DNA from: Hemicentrotus pulcherrimus
Lineage: Eukaryota > Echinodermata > Echinoidea > Camarodonta > Strongylocentrotidae
Assembly: GCA_003118195.1 (NCBI GenBank)
Contig: BEXV01002252.1
Span: 59,384 to 71,514, forward strand
Length of the DNA: 12,131 nucleotides
Direction of reading: 5' to 3'
Both the position numbers and the translations under genes were made by a program. Below, in pieces: positions 7,201 to 12,131 of this stretch (position 1 is its first letter; each line of letters opens with the position of its first letter). The notes under the pieces were generated by a model. That model saw only the letters and a list, made by a program, of their open reading frames with translations, was not told where the DNA came from and did no database searches.

Positions 7201-8274
7201 CCATTTGATTTATCACGAATAACCCAAAACAAGTTTTGGGGCTAAAATTGTTCAAAAAGATATATAAACATATAAATTCTCCTAAAATAAGTAATAAATA
7301 GTGTCATTATCAAATGTAGATCATCAAACGATTTGCATACCGGTATTTCTGTAAAGATTCTTAAATTGAAGAAAAACTGGTGAGTGTTTTTTTTGTTGTT
7401 GACAGTCCAATCAAAAGGTAGTTGAAAGATACCGTAATGTGATAGTTTATCAATTGATACATACTTTTTTTGTTTTATGTGACGACAAATTTTGGGCAAA
7501 ATACCTTTTCTCAGCCAGTTTTATTCTCGAGTCTCAAAAATACTTGTTATATAATTGATTTGATATCAAAAATATAATTTGGAAGAAGTAATTGGAATAA
7601 TAATGCACATAGGCCCCCAAAGGTATGTGGTATCCTAAGAAAAGACTAGGGCTTATGGATCGAATATGGACAACGGTGTGTAACATCTTATCTCTTTTAT
7701 TTATATGTTATAGTTTAATGATTTGTGATTTAATGTATATAGACTATTCAGCTTTTTAAAATTTCTGTATAATTTGTATTATCACTTCTTTACATTTGCA
7801 TTTCGCATCCCAGAGAATTATGTACCGAACTCGTTTATATTTTTCTCAAAATGATAGTGAAACTAGTCATACATTTCGCGGCCCATGGAAAAGCAACAAA
7901 CTGACCTGTGATGGCGCTTTACAGCAATTAAAAAGATATGACATGTTCGGAGCAGTGACAACTAGCTTGTCGCGGAAGTTGTCACTCATCTTGGCAAAAA
8001 CGGCTTTGTCAAACACTTAGCTGACAAGTTGCATGACAGTGGCGAGATGTCGTTGATCTTGTAGTTATGACGGTTTCGAGAAACGGCCCCCAATTACATA
8101 ACAAGTCTACAAGTACAGGAAGTCAAGATCATTCACACTAATAATCGACCATCAAAATATTACATATGTGGGACTGAATATAACAATGGGTCGCCATACA
8201 AACATATCACAGCCTCAACTGAAATAATGAGCATAGTTTTACCTTCCGACAATGCCAATTTTCTGACTTTCCAT
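996..8274 (-). CDS. CRYL1: Lambda-crystallin homolog / L-gulonate 3-dehydrogenase, complete 7-exon gene
   Basis: Coding segments are 8274-8243, 6417-6336, 4729-4577, 3685-3524, 2720-2526, 1904-1799 and 1216-996: 951 nt, 316 residues, against about 319 in vertebrates. The family belongs to the 3-hydroxyacyl-CoA dehydrogenases; CRYL1 is a cytosolic NAD-dependent enzyme that oxidises L-gulonate in the uronate (glucuronate-xylulose) pathway. Visible marks are GSGLIG (residues 10-15) and Asp33 of the Rossmann fold, SSSSSC (117-122), [13 protein letters not shown] with His142 and Glu154, GFAVNR with Asn193, and RRQWRD (293-298). Ser121, His142, Glu154 and Asn193 match the known Ser/His/Glu/Asn catalytic set at a constant offset of three. 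There is no signal peptide or membrane segment. The start is fixed by a good context (AAAATGG) and an in-frame TAG 45 nt upstream. Intron phases are 2, 0, 0, 0, 0, 1. No exon is frameshifted or interrupted. Confidence 0.96.
1345..1728 (+). pseudogene. Decayed non-LTR retrotransposon reverse-transcriptase C-terminal fragment
   Basis: Three frames together read as the part just after the reverse-transcriptase core of a LINE. The first segment (1351 to about 1445) contains [15 protein letters not shown]. The second (about 1450-1559, another frame) contains [13 protein letters not shown] and [10 protein letters not shown], the well-known LRWxGHV signature. The third (1552-1728, back in the first frame) contains EDDEPV and a [12 protein letters not shown] block like the usual RGRPxxxW segment. 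So there are at least two frameshifts, no start and no catalytic core. It lies antisense in CRYL1 intron 6 and is certainly dead as an enzyme. The LINE clade cannot be settled from this piece. Confidence 0.8.
1727..1759 (-). repeat. Short exon-6-derived fragment in intron 6
   Basis: Two blocks, AGAAGGCATA-CTTA and CTGCTGACATCACT, occur here in the same order and nearly the same spacing as in CRYL1 exon 6 (1835-1872). The copy lacks about five bases between the blocks and so does not keep the frame. It starts exactly where the LINE remnant's last frame ends. Confidence 0.6.
1799..1904 (-). CDS. CRYL1: CRYL1 coding exon 6
   Basis: It follows the acceptor CGTCAG (AG at 1906-1905) and ends at GAG G before the donor GTAGGT. 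It encodes residues 209-243 and the first base of Gly244, including [17 protein letters not shown] and [12 protein letters not shown], which are near-invariant in CRYL1 and correspond to the C-terminal domain of the hydroxyacyl-CoA dehydrogenase fold. Confidence 0.96.
1905..2525 (-). other. CRYL1 intron 5 (621 nt, phase 0), no features seen
   Basis: The donor is GTCGAG|GTAGTG and the acceptor CGTCAG|GGA. The interior is AT-rich and unremarkable; I see no transposon ends, tandem repeats or open frames of note. Confidence 0.9.
2526..2720 (-). CDS. CRYL1: CRYL1 coding exon 5 (active-site Glu and Asn)
   Basis: It follows the acceptor TCTCTACAG (AG at 2722-2721) and encodes residues 144-208 in phase 0 at both ends. 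It holds [17 protein letters not shown], with catalytic Glu154, and [16 protein letters not shown], with catalytic Asn193, joining the Rossmann domain to the helical domain. Decayed copies of its first part lie just upstream in intron 4. Confidence 0.96.
2822..2908 (-). pseudogene. Exon 5 partial copy A, frame still open
   Basis: On the minus strand, TTTTTTCAG (AG at 2910-2909) is followed by 87 nt that read [14 protein letters not shown] and end in TVIDRTRT, parallel to [12 protein letters not shown] and SVIDRTRT of the true exon. A six-base insertion and a three-base deletion keep the frame. Homology then stops; a weak GTTTGT donor follows at 2821-2816 and an in-frame TGA at 2812-2810. The Glu that matches catalytic Glu154 is kept, but the Asn193 part is missing. 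It is probably a relic, though skipped or poison-exon use cannot be excluded. Confidence 0.75.
3023..3110 (-). pseudogene. Exon 5 partial copy B, broken
   Basis: It is aligned to the start of exon 5 by the shared acceptor CTCTACAG (AG at 3112-3111), by CCCCTGATGGAAATC and by GTGATTGACAG. The IN-PPYY start is lost, a stop appears within the first ten codons, and a four-base insertion lies near 3036-3040. It is not usable as an exon. Confidence 0.7.
3266..3365 (-). pseudogene. Exon 5 partial copy C, most decayed
   Basis: ATTAATCCATAATG at its start matches ATTAACCCACCATACTATG of exon 5, but with a TAA stop. TGATAGAAATCATCCCCGCC and CCTTGGACC match next. A small internal duplication around the CTTGGACCAGT/CTTGGTCCAAC words lengthens the copy. 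The acceptor is no longer recognisable. Confidence 0.65.
3524..3685 (-). CDS. CRYL1: CRYL1 coding exon 4 (catalytic Ser and His)
   Basis: It follows the acceptor ATTTCAG (AG at 3687-3686) and ends at CCT before a consensus GTAAGT donor. It encodes residues 90-143, including [14 protein letters not shown], the SSSSSC strand with Ser121, IMPSQF, and the catalytic His142-Pro143 pair at the exon end. Both ends are phase 0. The acceptor is bordered by a pentanucleotide repeat instead of an ordinary pyrimidine tract. Confidence 0.96.
3692..3774. repeat. (AATTC)n pentanucleotide microsatellite next to exon 4 acceptor
   Basis: About 16 units of AATTC/TTCAA with a few base changes (CAGTTC, CAACTC). 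On the gene strand it is (GAATT)n and ends within about six bases of the exon 4 acceptor AG, so it occupies the place of the polypyrimidine tract and probably the branch point of intron 3. Confidence 0.95.
4023..4037. repeat. short (AC)n microsatellite
   Basis: Seven tandem AC units in intron 3. Confidence 0.8.
4577..4729 (-). CDS. CRYL1: CRYL1 coding exon 3
   Basis: It follows the acceptor TTACTTGTAG (AG at 4731-4730) and encodes residues 39-89 in phase 0 at both ends. It reads [15 protein letters not shown], then [16 protein letters not shown], then [13 protein letters not shown], the helical stretch between the second strand of the Rossmann fold and the catalytic Ser strand in CRYL1. Confidence 0.95.
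4853..5044. repeat. 84-85 bp minisatellite, about 2.3 copies
   Basis: Units begin with AG(T/C)CCGCTCA at 4853, 4938 and 5022, giving periods of 85 and 84 bp. Each full unit carries GTCAATGGGATTT, GTGTGTAATTTGGCGGG and ACAAATATTTT. The third unit is cut after GTCAATGG. Downstream, a different small duplication (AATTTACAT-GCGCATC at 5089 and 5116) follows. Confidence 0.9.
5365..5471. mobile_element. 107-bp foldback element, ATATTGACTGC ends
   Basis: The outer arms AGTAATATTGACTGCC (5365-5380) and GGCAGTCAATATTACT (5456-5471) are perfect reverse complements. Inside, GGGCAATACGAC and CATATATC pair with GATATATG and GTCGTATTGCCC, down to a tiny TTC loop, so almost the whole element folds into one hairpin. 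It has no coding capacity. Its 11-bp ends match those of the foldback at 11791-11955. Confidence 0.88.
6067..6143. repeat. A-rich (AAT)n/(AAC)n low-complexity tract
   Basis: Imperfect runs of AAC, AAT and AAAAT units. It lies directly before the L2-like tail at 6165 and could be an old poly-A-like tail or independent satellite. Confidence 0.8.
6165..6244 (+). mobile_element. 3' tail of an L2/CR1-like LINE or its SINE, with (GGATT)n
   Basis: CAGCGCTTTG, then AAGGCGCTATAT, then a run of GGATT units (6222-6244). Retroelement tails of the form GCGCTTTG...GCGCTATAT followed by a short tandem repeat are typical of L2-type LINEs and the SINEs that borrow their 3' ends in fish and marine invertebrates. 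Only the tail can be recognised; no body was found upstream. Confidence 0.65.
6247..6300. repeat. Purine-rich GA tract downstream of exon 2 donor
   Basis: About 50 bases of almost pure A and G on this strand, so pyrimidine-rich in the transcript, about 40 nt inside intron 2 from the exon 2 donor. Confidence 0.7.
6336..6417 (-). CDS. CRYL1: CRYL1 coding exon 2 (NAD-binding)
   Basis: It follows the acceptor TTTCAG (AG at 6419-6418). Its first base completes Ser11, and it encodes residues 12-38: [18 protein letters not shown] then TIFDIEPSQ. It carries the second half of the GSGLIG dinucleotide-binding motif and Asp33, the acidic residue at the end of the second strand that favours NAD over NADP in this fold. 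Confidence 0.95.
6735..6846. repeat. 22-bp motif in three copies, one inverted and two direct
   Basis: CACATCAGCAACACATAGTGGT (split here as CACATCAGCAA and CACATAGTGGT) at 6787-6808 recurs at 6825-6846 with two changes and, inverted, at 6735-6756. TCAATGCTAAT and TTATTGCTAAT follow the two direct copies, so the direct repeat unit is about 38 bp. Confidence 0.8.
7011..7033. repeat. (GCCATAA) triple repeat beside TIR element
   Basis: GCCATAA occurs three times in a row with one base change (the third is GCCATGG), ending 13 bases before the left end of the TIR element. Confidence 0.6.
7046..8090. mobile_element. 1,045-bp non-autonomous DNA transposon with 20-bp TIRs
   Basis: The left end GGGGCTGTTTCTCGAAACCG and the right end (reverse-complemented) GGGGCCGTTTCTCGAAACCG match at 19 of 20 positions. 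Similarity falls off just inside, apart from scattered TGTCATA words. Inside there is no transposase frame, only AT-rich sequence and short fortuitous frames. It sits in CRYL1 intron 1 and ends 152 bases from exon 1. Flanks are CAT and CAA, so a target-site duplication is not clear and the superfamily stays open. Confidence 0.75.
8243..8274 (-). CDS. CRYL1: CRYL1 coding exon 1 (start codon)
   Basis: ATG at 8274-8272 opens [10 protein letters not shown] plus two bases of Ser11, ending at the donor GGAAG|GTAAAA. The first strand and the first glycine of the Rossmann motif are here. The start context AGCAAAATGG has A at -3 and G at +4, and an in-frame TAG at 8319-8317 rules out a longer N-terminus unless an upstream exon is spliced in. 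Confidence 0.92.
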
Positions 8275-8400
8275 TTTGCTGAATCTTCTGCTGAATGTGT
8301 AAAGGTGTTTACGGTTCTAAAGACGTGTGTCATTCAGGTGCAATGCAACGAATGTTAGATCTAGAGAATGAAGAGAATAGCGGAATAGCGTAGATTCAAG
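8275..8400 (-). promoter_or_regulatory. CRYL1 5' UTR and probable core promoter region
   Basis: The sequence directly upstream of the ATG is stop-containing in frame and has no TATA box or CpG cluster that I can point to. The transcription start cannot be placed from sequence. The call rests on position only. Confidence 0.35.
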
Positions 8401-8566
8401 GATCCGTAAAAATGTTAACAATAAAAAAAACCCACACAGGGATATGATATGAGCATTCAAAGTAAATTTCAAAAATCAATTCACGTCTATTTTAATAAAT
8501 TTATATACTTTCATAAACATTTGTGTATTTTGTTGACTAAAGTGGCAGGATAGAAACTTTTAAATG

Positions 8567-8574
8567 TGACGTAA
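8567..8574. promoter_or_regulatory. CRE/ATF-like site TGACGTAA
   Basis: One TGACGTAA lies about 293 bases upstream of the CRYL1 ATG. It fits CREB/ATF or C/EBP-type sites but may be chance. A second site of the same kind, TGACGTAA at 5172, lies in intron 2. Confidence 0.2.
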
Positions 8575-8594
8575 TATTGTTGAACATTCGATTT

Positions 8595-9060
8595 TAGGCT
8601 AGCACTGATAACTCGATCAGCTGTTAGTGGTTTACGCCCACATCATATAGGCTAGCGAGTATTCTCCTGAGAGAAGTGATGAGGATGTTGAGGTCTTTTT
8701 ACGGTTGAATGTTCCATTATATTCTGATGAGCGATGACACTTTAATTTTAGCCGAGTCAGTAGAAAACCTTCAAGCTGATTTATCTGCAGTTATCAATGT
8801 TGTAAGCAACTATATGCAAGCATGCTAGACCAAAGTGGTCCATTTTTCCCCCTCAAGGGCGAGTTCGTAAATACTGATAAGATGAAAAACAACGGTAATT
8901 TATTTCTAAGACTGATTTGTATTGTTTGGAATCAATAAAAAACAACTATTGAAAAAAAAAATTATATTGGTTTTACACCAAATAATCTCTTTCATGCAAT
9001 TCAATAATAAGAAATATCACCCACTCCACTTGATCCGACTGAGCTTTTGAATCGTCTTTC
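8595..9060. other. Upstream intergenic DNA, no gene seen
   Basis: A 9-bp direct repeat TAGGCTAGC occurs at 8595 and 8648, and a small palindrome GACCAAAGTGGTC at 8828-8840. Otherwise the sequence is AT-rich with no supported open frame on either strand. Confidence 0.6.
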
Positions 9061-9066
9061 ATGGCA

Positions 9067-9105
9067 GAAGCGGCGCGCCCGGGGACTGGGAGGGCACAGT
9101 GCCCC
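9067..9105. other. GC-rich left border of the minisatellite
   Basis: A GC-rich block with GCGGCGCGCCCGGGG and the perfect 13-bp palindrome GGGCACAGTGCCC, sharply different from its AT-rich surroundings, immediately before the first TGCCCCC unit. Confidence 0.6.
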
Positions 9106-9872
9106 CACGCTTTCAAGTACCCCAAAAAGTACCCCCTTTTACATAGGCAAAGTGCCCCCTTTTACTTAAATACCCTTTTTTCTCCAAAAGATGCCCGTTA
9201 TAAATTCTTATAAGTGCCCCTTACCACCTTACCAACTCTAATAAGTACCAACTTTTTTTCTGATAATTGCCCCTATTCAAATCTGAGAGGTGCCCCTTTT
9301 CTTTGCAATTAGTGATCCTTTTCTATTCTCATAAGTGCCCCTTTGCATCTCTGGTAAGTACCCCTTTTTCATTCAGATAAGTGCCCCTTTCACCTCTGAT
9401 ATAATTGCCCCTATTCAATCAAATCGGACCAGAGCCCATTTTCTGTGTAATAAGTTCCTCTTACCACCTCTGATAAATGCTCCTTTTCATCTCTAATTAG
9501 TGCCTCTTTTCACCTCTGATAAATGCCCCTATTTACATTTGATAGGAGCCCCTTTGCATTTATAATAAGAGCCCCTTATGAATGCTTATAAATGCCCCTT
9601 TTCTACTGTGATAAGAGCCCCTTTTATTTTGACACGTGTCCCTTCCCTTTTCAACAAGTGCCATGTTTTCCTTTTTATACGTTCCCCTTTAGAGCCCCTT
9701 CCCATTGTCCCAAATACCCCCATTGCACCTTTGATAAAAGCCCCTGCTAAAATCTGATTAGTTTCCTTTTTCCTTTGACAAATGCCCTTTCTCTAAGTGC
9801 CCTCTTTCATCTCTGGCGAATGCCCCTCTTCAGGTGTGAGAAGCGTTTCACCTCTGATAATAGCCCTTTCAA
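9098..9872. repeat. Degenerate 23-bp minisatellite, main block (about 33 units)
   Basis: Roughly 33 units close to AGTGCCCCTTTT plus CACCTCTGATA, each 22-24 bp. Clear 23-bp steps are seen at 9312-9380 and again at 9568-9625. The C run and the GATA/TTATA end are the best-kept parts. Since 23 is not a multiple of three and stops occur in every frame, it is not coding. On the minus strand it gives a GGGG run about every 23 bases. Confidence 0.88.
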
Positions 9873-10196
9873 ACTTTTTTTAAAGATTTTTTTTTAAAGG
9901 GCAGATTTATTTTTGTATCAAAATCAAAATAAAATGTACAGAGCAATTTTTTTTTCTTCAATAAAATCTAAATAAGAAAAACAATGAAATTAAAACAGTT
10001 ATACAATCATAACATATAAATGTGAAAAAAATTACCTATATTATTATGAGAAATAAATAAATGCAGTATACCAGTCACCATAAACAGGGAGCTTGAGTGG
10101 ACGGCGGCCTGGGAGCTATGCATGGTACCAAAAAGGCGTTGAATAACAATTATTCAGATCGTCGTTTTTTGTTTTTTTTTGTAAAAAATGTTTTGA
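9873..10196. other. AT-rich interruption between minisatellite blocks
   Basis: It starts with T/A runs (TTTTTTTAAAG around 9876-9898), continues as A-rich sequence, and has a short palindrome TGAATAACAATTATTCA at 10139-10155. It may be an insertion into the array, but I found no terminal repeats. Confidence 0.55.
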
Positions 10197-10295
10197 CACG
10201 TACTCCTTTTCTTTTATAATAAGTGTCCGTTTGCCCTACTAATAAGTGCCCCTGTACCTTGCTCCATAACATTTGCCCCTTATTTAAAGCGACCA
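10197..10295. repeat. 23-bp minisatellite, second block (about 4 units)
   Basis: Units AGTGTCCGTTTGCCCTAC and AGTGCCCCTGTACCTTGC, both ending in AATA/CATA, follow at 23-24 bp. Same family as the main block. Confidence 0.75.
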
Positions 10296-10405
10296 AGGGC
10301 AACTTTCTCTTTAATTTTCCACAAAGCTCGCTCGCATTCATAGTTTAATATAATTATTATGTTTGTTATATATTAAAGGTCTTTTCAGTCTTCCATGATT
10401 GTATT

Positions 10406-10462
10406 GTGCGAAAAATCCAATCGTAATTTGTTTTCCTCTTTAAAAGATGTAATTTTTCGCAC
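10406..10462. repeat. Small hairpin, 11-bp perfect arms
   Basis: GTGCGAAAAAT (10406-10416) and ATTTTTCGCAC (10452-10462) are exact reverse complements with a 35-base loop. Function unknown; chance is possible but not likely for a GC-containing 11-mer this close. Confidence 0.6.
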
Positions 10463-10680
10463 TGCGACTGTACAAATCTGTTTTTTTTTAAATAAATTTG
10501 TTTAGAGGAATATTCATATCATCACACCCAACTGCAAAGTAAATGCTGAAGCAGTATCTTGGACCATGTAAGGAGAGAAGAAAAAAAAAAAAAATCATCA
10601 TCCCTAATAATGCAATCACAATGTAGGGGTATATACCAATGTCTATACATTGTATTTTTCGCTATGGGGTTTCCATTTGT

Positions 10681-10716
10681 AGGTGCCCAATTTTCTCATA
10701 AAGTGCCCTTTTTGTT
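10681..10716. repeat. 23-bp minisatellite, last two units
   Basis: GGTGCCCAATTTTCTCATA and AAGTGCCCTTTTTGTTGG are further units of the same family. Confidence 0.6.
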
Positions 10717-10766
10717 GGTGCGCCGGCGGCCCACTTCGTGAGACGCTCCGCCGCCCCTGTTCCATG
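10717..10766. other. GC-rich right border of the minisatellite
   Basis: GTGCGCCGGCGGCCC and GACGCTCCGCCGCCCC form a GC-rich block like the one at 9067-9105. It suggests that the array is a unit with two GC-rich ends, together about 1.7 kb. Confidence 0.5.
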
Positions 10767-11790
10767 GACTTGTGCCCCCTTGTCAACTTTGGAATACGAC
10801 ACATTGGACCGTCCAAGAAGAAAGATTGGAGGGCAGTCCCATCATACCTTCCTTATGTCGATATTGGGCAGAAAGATATTAACATAAATCCATAAGTATG
10901 CATAAGTATGATATTGGGTAACTTTTAGCGACCATCAATAGGATTTGGGCTACAGTGTCTTCGAAAAGAAAAACGCAAAATGAAAATGTATGCTGTTTGA
11001 GAAAGAGAACCAAAATAAATAGATTAATGGTATAGATTTAACTAGCCGATATAATATAAAAGTTACATAACTCCTATTATAGTTGGTAAATATTCTATAC
11101 ATAAGATAAGAGTATACTATGACAACTTTGGAACACGCAATTCTCCCACAACTGACAATGCCCGTTTTTAAGGAAGCTATTGTTAAAACAAATGAAAGTA
11201 ATAGGCCTATACAATACTGATTTAATTTCGAAAAATTCGGCTATGTTTTACTGTTTTAAAGTTAAATCATGAATTTAACTGGAAATCGACCATTTTGACG
11301 TGGAGCGTTATAATAGTTTTAAGCTTTAAAGGCCTTGAAAAGTAGGCACATCGTATGGCATGTAAACAAAACCTATGAACTATACAGTAGTCTATAGGTT
11401 ATAGTATAGTTTAACTATAACGACTGCTCTTTTCGCTCATAAAACACATATTGCGTTTTATAAACCACATTTTAAGATTCTTTACTAATCCTGTCTTCTG
11501 ATTAGTTGAAAATACAGTCATGTTCTTAACCATGCCCGCTAATTGAAATTCATAGTCATTTTTCCATGGCTCTACCGGTTTATATCCATTTTTCATAGCA
11601 CTTTTTCCATGGCTGTGAAACGTGACGTCATTATGCTGCTACCGTATACGTGTTACCGTATAAGTTTCTTTTTTGCTTGTTGGATTTCATACTGTACACA
11701 AGTTATTGTTGGTGTTAATATTCATGACTTCAAAGAGATGGAAACCTAAATGGGTAAGTCAACATTTTCCCTTTTTTCGGTATATAAAAT
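10767..11790. other. Intergenic AT-rich DNA, no gene seen
   Basis: Holds a 10-bp tandem CATAAGTATG pair at 10891-10910 and a 13-bp direct repeat TTTTTCCATGGCT at 11559 and 11602. Open frames here are short, without a family match or splice-supported structure. Confidence 0.6.
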
Positions 11791-11955
11791 ATATATTGAC
11801 TGCTTTTAATATTCGAGGCATAGTTGTTTCTATAGGGTCTCGGGAAACTCACAACCTGCTATGACCCCGCGGCGCAAGCGCCTTGGGCTCATAGCAGGTT
11901 GTGAGTTCCCTTGACCCTATAGAAACCACTATGCCTCTCAAAGCAGTCAATATAT
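11791..11955. mobile_element. 165-bp foldback element, ATATTGACTGC ends
   Basis: Arms of about 75-80 bp are near-perfect reverse complements: ATATATTGACTGCTTT, GAGGCATAGT, TTTCTATAGGGTC and ACTCACAACCTGCTATGA all have their complements in mirror order, around a short GC-rich loop (GGCGCAAGCGCC). It has no coding capacity. The ends match those of the foldback at 5365-5471 over 11 bp, so the two look like one family. Confidence 0.9.
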
Positions 11956-12070
11956 CCTTATTATTTTCTGTTTCGTTCTGCTCAGCGGCGCGGCAAAACC
12001 GGTCTTATGTTGACGTTTTCATTACTCTTCATATTCTTATCCGCATTTTAATTCACAATATTCGTTTTTA

Positions 12071-12131
12071 TGCCTCCGCCACCGAAGGTGGTGCCGGAGG
12101 CATCATGTTTTCGGGTTGTCCGTCCGTACGT
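12071..12131. repeat. GC-rich hairpin repeat at right edge
   Basis: TGCCTCCG-CCACC-GAA-GGTGG-TG-CCGGAGGCA (12071-12102) is a stem-loop, followed by CATCATGTTTTCGGG and a (GTCC)n stretch that runs off the window. The look is that of a dispersed repeat common in marine invertebrate genomes, from memory only. Confidence 0.6.

Larger units (their letters stand above)
6418..8242 (-). other. CRYL1 intron 1 (1,825 nt, phase 2)
   Basis: The donor is GGAAG|GTAAAA and the acceptor TTTCAG|TGG. It holds the three-copy 22-bp motif and the TIR element. The part 6420-6700 is plain AT-rich sequence. Confidence 0.88.

Noticed and set aside
7242..8020. Two short frames inside the TIR element, as possible transposase
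   Set aside because: Too short, low complexity, no catalytic motif seen.
9098..9872. CRISPR-like array
   Set aside because: The 23-bp units are directly adjacent and all degenerate; there are no constant repeats with unique spacers, and the genome is eukaryotic.
10150..10895. Frames of 60-70 codons around the minisatellite
   Set aside because: They read through repeat units and GC-rich borders; no family resemblance.
11623..11630. Perfect CRE palindrome TGACGTCA
   Set aside because: One isolated 8-mer far from any recognised promoter; expected by chance often enough.
11411..11864. Three frames of 61-68 codons
   Set aside because: AT-rich, overlapping each other on both strands and the foldback, with no motif.

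Overview
The window is animal nuclear DNA: AT-rich, with long introns, simple repeats and several transposon families. The repeats (a pol III SINE, hairpin-shaped foldback elements, an L2-like tail with GGATT repeats, recurring TAGGCCT words) suggest a marine invertebrate deuterostome, perhaps an echinoderm. That placement is an inference from style, not a proof.

One gene can be fully assembled. It is a minus-strand, seven-exon gene for lambda-crystallin homolog / L-gulonate 3-dehydrogenase (CRYL1), from the ATG at 8272-8274 to the TGA at 996-998. The seven coding segments total 951 nt, i.e. 316 codons plus stop, close to the roughly 319 residues of vertebrate CRYL1. All six introns are GT-AG, the phases fit, and the NAD-binding glycine motif and the Ser/His/Glu/Asn active-site residues fall where the family expects them.

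Layout from left to right. 1-108: minus-strand SINE fragment with a 7SL/Alu-like head. 477-995: CRYL1 3' flank or 3' UTR with a 147-bp foldback and two AATAAA signals. 996-8274: CRYL1. Its introns hold a frameshifted LINE reverse-transcriptase remnant (intron 6), a small exon-6-derived fragment (intron 6), three decayed tandem copies of the start of exon 5 (intron 4), a pentanucleotide repeat touching the exon 4 acceptor (intron 3), an 84-85 bp minisatellite, a foldback and a LINE/SINE tail (intron 2), and a 1,045-bp element with terminal inverted repeats (intron 1). 8275-9060: 5' UTR and upstream DNA. About 9098-10716: a degenerate 23-bp minisatellite in three blocks. 10766-12131: AT-rich intergenic DNA with a 165-bp foldback that shares its ends with the intron 2 foldback, and a GC-rich hairpin at the right edge.

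I found no second protein-coding gene, no RNA gene with a full fold, and no prokaryotic-type system. The most unusual material is the partial exon duplication inside CRYL1, the 7SL-like SINE head, the shared-end foldbacks and the 23-bp array.
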